Source of the DNA: Sediminibacterium sp.
Lineage (GTDB): Bacteria > Bacteroidota > Bacteroidia > Chitinophagales > Chitinophagaceae
Direction of reading: 5' to 3'
DNA length: 38,441 bases
Assembly (NCBI GenBank): GCA_027490265.1
Contig: JAIXYL010000070.1
Location: 1-38,441, forward strand
A program made the translations under genes and the position numbers. Of the stretch, positions 7,943 through 15,355 are shown in pieces; the stretch's first letter is position 1, and every line of letters starts with the position of its first letter. Under the pieces are notes generated by a model. The model saw only the letters and a program-made list of their open reading frames with translations, was not told the origin of the DNA and did no database searches.

Positions 7943-8524
7943 ATGAAACAATATCCTACATACAAATATCTCTTATCTGTCATGACATTGATGGTCTTAT
8001 CTTTTGGGCAATTTTCATATGCCAACGGTAAACCATATTTGATGGATCCACAGGATACCTTCCCGGTACCTACTAATATCAAAAATCAATTGTTTTATTT
8101 GCAGCGTACTACCAATACCAATACGGTGGTATACGCACTCAATATAAACGACAAGGGTGTACTAGATGAAAGCACACCGGTAAAAGTGTTTTGGATTCGA
8201 TATCCAGAAGGCGGTATGCGAAAAGATTTAAATTTTATTCAGAAGGCATTTGCTTACGGAACTATTTCAAGAAAAAACAAAGACGGCAGTTTTACGATTC
8301 AATTAGTGGCGTATAAAAAGAAAGAATTTATTTTAAAAAAATCGCCGCAAGACAACACGTATAAATTGTACACTTCAATCAATCATAAAGAGTCTGAAAT
8401 CAAACGCGTGTTTATTAAAATTGATCCGGGTGGCACATTGTTTAGTCCAAATATCGCTTATATAGAAATGAAAGGAAAAGAAGCGGATACCAATAAGCCA
8501 ATTATGGAAAGATTCAAACCTTAA
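7943..8524 (+). CDS. DUF4833 secreted protein of unknown function
   Basis: With the ATG at 7943 the product is 193 residues and begins MKQYPTYKYLLSVM, a signal peptide ending near SYA. The alternative ATG at 7916 overlaps the upstream stop and adds nine residues before the signal, so I prefer 7943. The mature part (NQLFYLQRTTNTNTVVYALN, a WIRYPEGG turn, KRVFIKIDPGG near the end) matches the DUF4833 pattern. I know no biochemical function. The family is recurrently found near PAP2/inositol-lipid genes in Bacteroidota, and its periplasmic location hints at a helper for lipid head-group transfer or lipid export. That role is speculative. Confidence 0.75.
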   Translation: MKQYPTYKYLLSVMTLMVLSFGQFSYANGKPYLMDPQDTFPVPTNIKNQLFYLQRTTNTNTVVYALNINDKGVLDESTPVKVFWIRYPEGGMRKDLNFIQKAFAYGTISRKNKDGSFTIQLVAYKKKEFILKKSPQDNTYKLYTSINHKESEIKRVFIKIDPGGTLFSPNIAYIEMKGKEADTNKPIMERFKP

Positions 8525-8533
8525 AGTGGAGCA

Positions 8534-9454
8534 ATGCCATTTAAAAAAAATATACGTGCATCTATTTTAGTCCTATTTTTTTCGCTAGCATATTTGGTGT
8601 TATCCTTTTTTTTAATTGGATTTAAAACTGATCAGTTAGTTTTAGTAGGCTTGTTCAATGGCCTTTATTATTTATCAGCAGTAACTCGAAAGTTCATATT
8701 AGGGTTCACCGTATTTATTGTCTTCTGGATCATTTTCGATTACATGAAGGCTTTCCCTAATTACCATTACAATACCGTTAGCATCCAGGATTTGTATCAA
8801 ATGGAGAAAACACTTTTTGGGTTTATGCATCAAGGGGTTTTGGTTACCCCCAATGAATATTGGCTAATCAACCACACCACTATTTTAGATATTTTATCTG
8901 GTTTGTTTTATTTGAGTTGGATTCCAGTGCCATTGACGTTTGCAGGGTATTTGTTTTTTTATCATAAACCTGCTTTTTTTTATTTTTCATTGACTTTTTT
9001 GCTGGTTAATTTGATAGGTTTTGCCTTTTATTATATCTATCCTGCGGCACCACCTTGGTATGTACAACAATTTGGATTTGATTTTATTGCCAACACCAAA
9101 GGCAATACGGCTGGTCTGTCACGATTTGATGCGTATTTTGGGGTCAGTATTTTTAAAGGGTTATATGAAAAGAGTTCAAATGTATTTGCCGCCATGCCCT
9201 CTTTGCATTCTGCTTATCCCGTGATTGTTTTATACTACGGTATTAAATATCAATTGGGCAAAATCAATTGGTTATTAGGATTGATCGTACTAGGTATTTG
9301 GTTCTCTGCTGTATACAGTAGTCACCATTATATTCTAGATGTACTCGCAGGCATTACTTGCTCGATTCTTGGTATTTGGTTATTTCAACAAATGATTAAA
9401 GGCAATACTTGGGTGCATCGAGCCATCAATCGTGCAGTAAAAGCACTTAGTTAA
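8534..9454 (+). CDS. PAP2-superfamily Aur1-like inositol phosphorylceramide synthase
   Basis: The 306-residue polytopic protein has the Aur1/Ipt1 type arrangement. Membrane helices fill the N-terminal half. YPAAPPWY lies at residues 169-176, AMPSLHSAYP at 220-229 (His225), and SSHHYILDVLAG at 262-273 with His264/265 and Asp269. The two histidines and the Asp form the PAP2 catalytic triad, which acts through a phospho-enzyme. The fungal enzyme moves inositol phosphate from phosphatidylinositol to ceramide. Placement with inositol synthase and a CDP-alcohol transferase supports the same reaction on bacterial dihydroceramide. The gene ends the operon and its stop overlaps by 8 bp the end of a convergent second PAP2-type gene. 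Confidence 0.85.
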   Translation: MPFKKNIRASILVLFFSLAYLVLSFFLIGFKTDQLVLVGLFNGLYYLSAVTRKFILGFTVFIVFWIIFDYMKAFPNYHYNTVSIQDLYQMEKTLFGFMHQGVLVTPNEYWLINHTTILDILSGLFYLSWIPVPLTFAGYLFFYHKPAFFYFSLTFLLVNLIGFAFYYIYPAAPPWYVQQFGFDFIANTKGNTAGLSRFDAYFGVSIFKGLYEKSSNVFAAMPSLHSAYPVIVLYYGIKYQLGKINWLLGLIVLGIWFSAVYSSHHYILDVLAGITCSILGIWLFQQMIKGNTWVHRAINRAVKALS

Positions 9455-10067
9455 ATGGCGCAATGATTCGCCTCGCAATCTTGATGATAAAATAAGGGAA
9501 TACAAATGCGGCAATCACATCAATGGTATAATGCACATGCTGTACTAATACCAATATGCCAACGATGATTCCACCCGTTAATACAATTAATTGGTCTTTT
9601 CTTTTCCTTAAACACAAGGACAGGCAAACAAGGGTTGCTGTATGACCAGAAAAAAACAAATCTTTCGTAATAAACTTTGCACCATAAAAACGATTGGTGA
9701 TAGGGTCTATTAATTCAACCAAATCTTTTGGGGGATCCAATGGTACAAGATAGATACTAATGATTCTGGAAATGAATAAAACATTTAATCCCCAAAGAAT
9801 CAATAAAATCAAAGCAGGATCATTGGCACTTTTATACAAATACCACAAACTTAAACTCCAGATAATGATGAACGTTGGAATTGAAACATTGGCACTGTCT
9901 ATATAATTCAGGACAATGTCGTTTAATTGGATGCCTCTACGGGCTTCAATAAACGCAAAATAATAGGGTAGGAAAGCTACCAACAATACCAAGATTAAAA
10001 TACCTAACGCCAATTTGTTGCGAAACAATTTATTTCGCCAATATGGGCGCCATTGCTCATTCATCAT
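9447..10067 (-). CDS. Sphingomyelin-synthase-like PAP2 enzyme (ceramide head-group transferase candidate)
   Basis: The 206-residue protein has about five or six hydrophobic segments. KDLFFSGHTATL (His142) matches the D3 motif of sphingomyelin synthases (FSGHT), and HVHYTIDVIAAF (His179, Asp183) matches their D4 motif (HYTxDVxxAY). These supply the catalytic His-His-Asp triad for transferring a phospho-head group from a glycerophospholipid to ceramide. In Bacteroidota the product could be ethanolamine-phosphoceramide, but the donor is unknown. It is convergent with the Aur1-like gene, overlapping it by 8 bp. It lies 15 bases downstream of nagB on the same strand, so it is probably transcribed with the amino-sugar genes. 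Confidence 0.8.
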   Translation of the reverse strand: MMNEQWRPYWRNKLFRNKLALGILILVLLVAFLPYYFAFIEARRGIQLNDIVLNYIDSANVSIPTFIIIWSLSLWYLYKSANDPALILLILWGLNVLFISRIISIYLVPLDPPKDLVELIDPITNRFYGAKFITKDLFFSGHTATLVCLSLCLRKRKDQLIVLTGGIIVGILVLVQHVHYTIDVIAAFVFPYFIIKIARRIIAPFN

Positions 10068-10082
10068 CCGGCAAAAGTAGGG

Positions 10083-11999
10083 CTAGTAATGCCAACGAAC
10101 AAATGCTTCCATGGCTGCATATTTGGTCATACCAAGTTCTGCATATAAATTGGCCGTATTGGCGTTTCTGTCTTCAGCTCTTTGCCAAAATTCACGGTTG
10201 TCAGATCCTTGAAAAGGCACCATGTCTTTTTGCGATTGGTGAATAAATATGCCAAAACGTTTTTTCTTTACTTGATCTGGACTCATAGGAATGGCCATTT
10301 CAATGTCGGCAATATCCCATTCTTGCCAAGCGCCTTTATACAACCATACCCAGCAATCTTTAACCCAATCATCTCCTGCAGCTTTAATCCGCCTTAGCGC
10401 TTCAAAAATGGCTTCTAAGCAAACCCGATGTGTACCATGTGGATCAGCTAAGTCTCCCGCACAATAAACTTGATGTGGTTTTATTTGACGAAGCAATGCC
10501 ATGGTAATGACAATATCTTCTTCCCCAAGTGGCTTTTTTTCAATCGTGCCTGTTTCATAAAATGGCATATTCATAAAATGCCAACGGCCCTCTGGTAAAC
10601 CTACGTACCTACATGTGGCTTTGGCTTCGCCTCTTCTAATTAATCCCTTCACTGCTCTGATTTCTTGCGTATCCATTTGGTCTTTTTTCTTAGACGCAAT
10701 GAATTGTTCTGCAGAAGACAGTTGTTCAATGCTTTTACTATTGTCCATGCCAAACATTTCTTCAAAGCCAACAGCAAAATCAATAAAGCGCGTTACAAAT
10801 TCGTCTGTTACAGCAATATTGCCACTTGTTTGGTAAGCAACATGTACTTCATGCCCTTGATCGTGTAAGCGCATAAATGTTCCACCCATACTGATGATAT
10901 CGTCATCAGGGTGGGGTGAAAAAATTAAACATCTTTTTGGATGTGGTTCAGACCTTTCAGGGTGAGCAGGAATGACCGCATTGGGTTTGCCACCAGGCCA
11001 GCCTGTAATGGTGTCTCTTAGCATGTAAAATACTTGGAGATTAATTTCATAAGCATCGCCTTGTTCAACTAATAAATCGGATAACCCATTCTCAGTATAG
11101 TCTAAAGTCGTTAAACTTAAAACAGACTTATTTAATTTCAGTGCTAAATACACCACCGCTCTTTTAATCATCGCATTGGTCCAAACACAATCTCCAGTTA
11201 GCCATGGCGATTTAATGCGCGTTAATTCCGTAGAAGCTGCTTCATCAATCACAAACGTACAATCGTTGTGTTGTTGTAGGATACTGGCCGGAATACTTTC
11301 GGTAACATTGCCTTCAACCGATTTGGCAACTATATTGGCTTTGTTACCCCAGGCTAATAAAATGATTTTTTTGGCTTTTAAAATGCTGCTGATGCCCATG
11401 GTTACAGCCAATCTGGGGACTTTACTAATGGTGCCAAATTCATACGAGTTAGCCAGTCTGGTACTGTTCTCTAAATTAACCAAACGGGTCTTTGACAGTA
11501 TGCTTGAGCCCGGCTCATTAAAGCCGATATGTCCATTTTGCCCAATACCTAATATTTGCAAATCAATTCCACCAGCAGCTTCAATGGCTTGCTCATATGA
11601 TGCACAATAGTTTTTGATGTCTGCTTTTGGGGCATTACCATTGGGCAAATGAATATTTGCAGGATCAATATCAATATGGTTGAAAAGATTACGATGCATA
11701 AAGCTCCAATAGCTTTGATATGCGTCTTTATCTATCGGGTAATACTCATCCAAGTTAAATGTGATGACATTTTTGAAACTTAAACCTTCTTCCCGATGCA
11801 TGCGAACCAATTCAGCATACATTTTTATAGGCGTAGACCCTGTAGCCATACCAAGGACTACTTTCTCACCTTTTGCGGCTTTTTCCTTGATTAAACTGGC
11901 TATTTGCTGAGCAGCATACAGGGATCCTTCAACAGCGGTTGGGTATATTTTTACCTCAATCTTTTCAAATGAATCAACCATAGTTAACTTATTTTGCAT
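10083..11999 (-). CDS. nagB: Glucosamine-6-phosphate deaminase fused to a PIG-L (LmbE) deacetylase domain
   Basis: The 638-residue protein has two domains. Residues ~12-280 are NagB-like: GMATGSTP at 50-57, FNLDEY at 81-86 (Asp84, equal to E. coli Asp72), and GQNGHIGFNEP at 153-163 with His157 and Glu162. The position of E. coli Asp141 is Asn155. Residues ~355-620 are a PIG-L/LmbE domain with HPDD at 363-366 and HGTH at 521-524, supplying the usual zinc ligands. NagB converts GlcN-6-P to fructose-6-P and ammonia. The PIG-L domain might deacetylate GlcNAc or GlcNAc-6-P, but its substrate is not known to me. This long fused form is common in Bacteroidota. GH20 lies upstream, 65 bp away. An alternative start is Met7. 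Confidence 0.9.
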   Translation of the reverse strand: MQNKLTMVDSFEKIEVKIYPTAVEGSLYAAQQIASLIKEKAAKGEKVVLGMATGSTPIKMYAELVRMHREEGLSFKNVITFNLDEYYPIDKDAYQSYWSFMHRNLFNHIDIDPANIHLPNGNAPKADIKNYCASYEQAIEAAGGIDLQILGIGQNGHIGFNEPGSSILSKTRLVNLENSTRLANSYEFGTISKVPRLAVTMGISSILKAKKIILLAWGNKANIVAKSVEGNVTESIPASILQQHNDCTFVIDEAASTELTRIKSPWLTGDCVWTNAMIKRAVVYLALKLNKSVLSLTTLDYTENGLSDLLVEQGDAYEINLQVFYMLRDTITGWPGGKPNAVIPAHPERSEPHPKRCLIFSPHPDDDIISMGGTFMRLHDQGHEVHVAYQTSGNIAVTDEFVTRFIDFAVGFEEMFGMDNSKSIEQLSSAEQFIASKKKDQMDTQEIRAVKGLIRRGEAKATCRYVGLPEGRWHFMNMPFYETGTIEKKPLGEEDIVITMALLRQIKPHQVYCAGDLADPHGTHRVCLEAIFEALRRIKAAGDDWVKDCWVWLYKGAWQEWDIADIEMAIPMSPDQVKKKRFGIFIHQSQKDMVPFQGSDNREFWQRAEDRNANTANLYAELGMTKYAAMEAFVRWHY

Positions 12000-12064
12000 C
12001 GCTAATATACATTAAAGTGTCATAAATCCGCATTAAATTATGCTGTTTTATGCGGTATTTTGAA

Positions 12065-13744
12065 TTATTTGCTGGGTTCGGGTGTATTGTTCGCTGGATC
12101 AAAAAAGGCTTTGCTATAGTTCAATCCCATCCAATCGTAACGTTTGAATGCTTGTAACAAACGTTTTTCAAAATTGGGCCAGTTCTTTTGTGATTTTGGG
12201 GTCCATAGTACTTCACTCAATGCACTCATTCTTGGGAAAATTTGGTATTCAACTTTAGCCGTATTGGTCATGTACTCAGTCCAAACATTGGCTTGTGCCC
12301 CCAAAACATATTTAGCGTCTTCTGTAGACAATGCTTTTGGAATTGGTTCATAGCTGTACACTTTTTGAATGGTTGTATATCCACCAATGGTAACAGAATC
12401 TTCATTCTTAGACTGTTTGTGATCAAAATACATCCAACCTCCTGGGGTCATGATCACATTGTGTTTTTGCTTGGCTGCTTCAATGCCACCTTGTTCACCT
12501 CTCCAACTCATTACTGTTGCATTTGGCGCTAAGCCTCCTTCTAAAATTTCATCCCATCCAATAATTTGTTTGCCCTTGCTGTTTAAGTATTTTTCTATTC
12601 TTTGAATAAAATAGCTTTGTAATCCATGCTCATCTTTTAATCCTTTGTCTTTGATTAATTGCTGACAATAAGCCGATTTTTTCCAAGCTTCTTTTGGACA
12701 CTCATCACCTCCAATATGAATATATTTTGAAGGGAATAATTGAATCACTTCGTCAAATACATTTTCTAAAAATTTAAATGTTGTTTCAGTGGGGGCAAAC
12801 ACGTCTTCAAAAACGCCCCAAACTTGTTGCACTTGTTTGCCAGATGTTGGTCCATTCCAAGCTGTATTTGATGGGTGTTTGGTACTTGAATCTGGAAAGC
12901 AACTTAATTCAGGATAAGCTGCAATCGCTGCAGAAGAATGGCCTGGTAATTCAATCTCAGGGATGACTTCAACATATCGATCAGCGGCATATTTGACGAT
13001 CTCTTTAATTTGTGCTTGGGTGTAGAATCCACCATAACGCGTATTTGTATTGCCGGTTCCTGGATATCTTCCAATGATGGTGCCATTTCTAAAGCCACCA
13101 ACTTCTGTTAATCTTGGATATTTTTTGATCTCTATGCGCCAGCCTTGGTCTTCAGTTAAATGCCAATGAAAGGTATTCAACTTATACATCGCAATAAAGT
13201 CAATGTATTTTTTAATAAATTCTACAGGGAAAAAATGTCTGGCTACATCTAAATGCATGCCTCTATAAGCAAATCTGGGTTCATCTTTCACTGATAATTG
13301 AGGAATACTGAGTGTGTTGGCTTTTGTATAAGGGAATAGTTGAATTAAAGATTGAACGCCATAAAATGCGCCCGCTTCGTTTTCACCCTCAATGATGACG
13401 CCATTTTGATTAACATCCAATGCATAGGCGCCAGGAATAATTGTAGATGCGTTCGCTTTTTGTTTTTTGGCATCTGGTTTTGCATAACTGATGACGATAT
13501 TCCCTTTAATATTGGCTTTGGTAGAAATGTTTAATTGTAAGCCATGCATTTGTTTGAGATAATCCTGCAAATATTTGGCAGATTTTTCAAGACCAGCGCC
13601 CATGATTAAAATTTGCGTTTTGTTATTGACTTCAAAACGACCTTTTCCCATGGTTAAAGACGCAGGCTGAGGGATGATTGGACTTTCTTGCGCCATAGAG
13701 AAAATAGAAGCAAGTAAGCAAATGGCAAAAAACCTTTTTTTCAT
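12065..13744 (-). CDS. GH20 beta-N-acetylhexosaminidase, secreted (first copy)
   Basis: The ATG at 13744 gives 559 residues starting MKKRFFAICLLASIFSMAQ, a clean signal peptide. The longer frame from 13816 adds 24 residues across a hairpin and is rejected. Residues ~20-150 form the GH20b domain, then the TIM barrel: RGMHLDVARH at 161-170, WHLTEDQGWR, IPEIELPGHS at 261-270, and HIGGDEC at 343-349 with the Asp347-Glu348 pair. GH20 uses substrate-assisted catalysis, with Asp orienting the acetamido group and Glu as acid/base. It removes terminal GlcNAc or GalNAc from chitin, glycans or peptidoglycan fragments. Downstream nagB shares its strand, fitting amino-sugar uptake and use. Confidence 0.93.
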   Translation of the reverse strand: MKKRFFAICLLASIFSMAQESPIIPQPASLTMGKGRFEVNNKTQILIMGAGLEKSAKYLQDYLKQMHGLQLNISTKANIKGNIVISYAKPDAKKQKANASTIIPGAYALDVNQNGVIIEGENEAGAFYGVQSLIQLFPYTKANTLSIPQLSVKDEPRFAYRGMHLDVARHFFPVEFIKKYIDFIAMYKLNTFHWHLTEDQGWRIEIKKYPRLTEVGGFRNGTIIGRYPGTGNTNTRYGGFYTQAQIKEIVKYAADRYVEVIPEIELPGHSSAAIAAYPELSCFPDSSTKHPSNTAWNGPTSGKQVQQVWGVFEDVFAPTETTFKFLENVFDEVIQLFPSKYIHIGGDECPKEAWKKSAYCQQLIKDKGLKDEHGLQSYFIQRIEKYLNSKGKQIIGWDEILEGGLAPNATVMSWRGEQGGIEAAKQKHNVIMTPGGWMYFDHKQSKNEDSVTIGGYTTIQKVYSYEPIPKALSTEDAKYVLGAQANVWTEYMTNTAKVEYQIFPRMSALSEVLWTPKSQKNWPNFEKRLLQAFKRYDWMGLNYSKAFFDPANNTPEPSK

Positions 13745-13770
13745 ATTGTTTGTTTGAGCATTAGAGTCTA

Positions 13771-13805
13771 AAAATAAAAAAGATTCCCTTGAATAGGGAA
13801 TCTTT
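13771..13805 (-). terminator. Hairpin and U-tract after pyk, just before GH20
   Basis: On the minus strand AAAGATTCCC pairs perfectly with GGGAATCTTT (10 bp, 7-base loop, 13779-13805), followed by TTTTTTATTTTT. This is a good intrinsic terminator for pyk. Only 26 bases separate its end from the GH20 start codon, so it could also act as an attenuator. Confidence 0.75.
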
Positions 13806-13837
13806 CTTTGACTCAATTTATTTGTAAATCATCTTGA

Positions 13838-15328
13838 TTAAATAACTCTGGTTAGTTTAATTAAGTTGGTAGGTAAATGTTGGTCTACTGGTGTGCTACC
13901 TGTATTAATCACAGCATCTCCTGGCTTCACAAATCCTCTTTGTTTTAAGATGTCAATTTGATCAGCAATGATGTCATCAAGGCTCTCTTCTTCAGAATAA
14001 TGAAAAGCTCTTACGCCCCAGCTTAAACTTAATTGGTTAACCAACGATTTTTCTTTTGTAAAAATAAACAGGGGAGAAGAAGGTCTGTAACTACTTAGCA
14101 TAAATGCAGTGTAACCACTTAGTGTCATACCTATTAACGCATTAGCAGATACATCTTCAGCCATTTTAGCCGCGTTGTAACAAACGGCATCACTGTAGAA
14201 TGAAGGTGAATGCGGTTGCGGTTTTAAGTCTTCTGATCGGTTATATCTGTATTCTTTCTTTTCTACTTCTGCAATAATTTTTCGCATGGTTTCTACAACC
14301 AATGCAGGGTGTTGTCCTGCAGCGGTTTCTCCACTTAACATCACAGCGTCAGCACCTTCTAATACTGCATTAGCTACGTCGGTGATTTCACTTCTATTGG
14401 GCTTCACGCGATCGATCATGCTTTCCATCATTTGGGTAGCAACAATCACTGGTTTCGCACGGTGGATGCATTTGCGAATCAATTCTTTTTGAATCAAAGG
14501 AATTTGTTCTACTGGTAATTCAACGCCTAAGTCGCCTCTGGCAACCATGATTGCATCACTTTCTAAAATGATGTCACGAATATTGACAAGCGCTTCAGGC
14601 TTTTCAATTTTAGCAATGATTTTGGTTTTGCTTTTTTTCTCGTCTAGCTTACTTCTTAAGATAACGATATCTTTTACGCTTCTTACAAAGCTTAGGGCCA
14701 CCCAATCGCACTGTTGCTCAATAATAAATTCTAAGTCTATTAAATCTTTTTCAGTTAAAGCAGGTAATGAAATTTTAGTGTCTGGTAAATTCAAGCCTTT
14801 TTTCGATGATAAAACACCCCCCAAAGTTACCACCACTTTCACATCTCCATTTTTCTCAATGCCAGTTACTTTCACTTCAATTTTTCCATCGTCAATCATG
14901 ATTAAGTTGCCAATCACAACATCCCCTGCTAAATTAGGGTAGGAGACGTATATTTTTTCTTTAGTACCAATGCATTTCTCGTTGGTGAAAGTCAATATAT
15001 CGCCCACTTGTAAGTCTAATGCATTGTTTTCAATTTCACCTACCCTAAGTTTGGGACCTTGTAAGTCTGCCAGAATAGCAATATTATAAGGCTGGGTTTT
15101 ATTGATATTTCTGATATGTTCAATAATGGCAAGTTTGTCTTCATGACTGCCATGAGAGAAATTCAACCTAAATACGTTAACACCAGCTTTTACTAAATTC
15201 AATAATTGCTCATAAGAGTCACAAGCTGGCCCTACTGTAGCCACAATTTTGGTTTTATGCATGACGTGTTTAACGCCTGCTTCTCTGTCCATGTTCTTGT
15301 GCAAGTACTTCTCTAAATTCTTTGACAT
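13838..15328 (-). CDS. pyk: Pyruvate kinase
   Basis: The 496-residue cytosolic enzyme turns phosphoenolpyruvate and ADP into pyruvate and ATP. Visible motifs in order are KIVATVGPACDS near residue 27, NFSHGSHED (PEP/K+ site), MVARGDLGVELP (metal site), and VATQMMESM with the ATP-contact loop. The C-terminal regulatory domain follows, ending NTGSTPVDQHLPTNLIKL. The length is slightly above the ~470-480 norm because of ~22 extra N-terminal residues. An internal Met23 right before HKTKIVATVG could be the true start. pfkA ends only 27 bases upstream on the same strand, so the two glycolytic control enzymes form an operon. A terminator lies 33 bases downstream. Confidence 0.96.
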   Translation of the reverse strand: MSKNLEKYLHKNMDREAGVKHVMHKTKIVATVGPACDSYEQLLNLVKAGVNVFRLNFSHGSHEDKLAIIEHIRNINKTQPYNIAILADLQGPKLRVGEIENNALDLQVGDILTFTNEKCIGTKEKIYVSYPNLAGDVVIGNLIMIDDGKIEVKVTGIEKNGDVKVVVTLGGVLSSKKGLNLPDTKISLPALTEKDLIDLEFIIEQQCDWVALSFVRSVKDIVILRSKLDEKKSKTKIIAKIEKPEALVNIRDIILESDAIMVARGDLGVELPVEQIPLIQKELIRKCIHRAKPVIVATQMMESMIDRVKPNRSEITDVANAVLEGADAVMLSGETAAGQHPALVVETMRKIIAEVEKKEYRYNRSEDLKPQPHSPSFYSDAVCYNAAKMAEDVSANALIGMTLSGYTAFMLSSYRPSSPLFIFTKEKSLVNQLSLSWGVRAFHYSEEESLDDIIADQIDILKQRGFVKPGDAVINTGSTPVDQHLPTNLIKLTRVI

Positions 15329-15355
15329 TGTATTGGTTTAATTTTTTTTAAGTGT

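Larger units (their letters stand above)
1856..9454 (+). other. Inositol-lipid operon (eight genes)
   Basis: Eight plus-strand genes run with gaps of 20, 10, 10 and 9 bases or with overlapping start and stop codons (ATGA at 3789, ATGGTAA at 4235). No terminator-like hairpin was found between them. Promoter evidence exists only before the first gene, the TetR regulator. Order: tetR, ino1, pgpA-like, gtrA-like, DUF5686, CDP-alcohol phosphatidyltransferase, DUF4833, Aur1-like PAP2. Confidence 0.75.

Noticed and set aside
11176-11610. 144-codon plus-strand frame opposite nagB
   Set aside because: Antisense shadow; low-complexity Leu/Ser/Pro pattern and no conserved motif.
12000-12064. CCGCAT...ATGCGG stem between GH20 and nagB
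   Set aside because: Stem has a mismatch and no T tract on the minus strand; too weak to call a terminator.
13745-13816. 24-codon extension of the first GH20 gene
   Set aside because: It would translate through the terminator hairpin and hide the signal peptide.
14547-14942. 131-codon plus-strand frame opposite pyk
   Set aside because: Antisense shadow of a strongly conserved enzyme.
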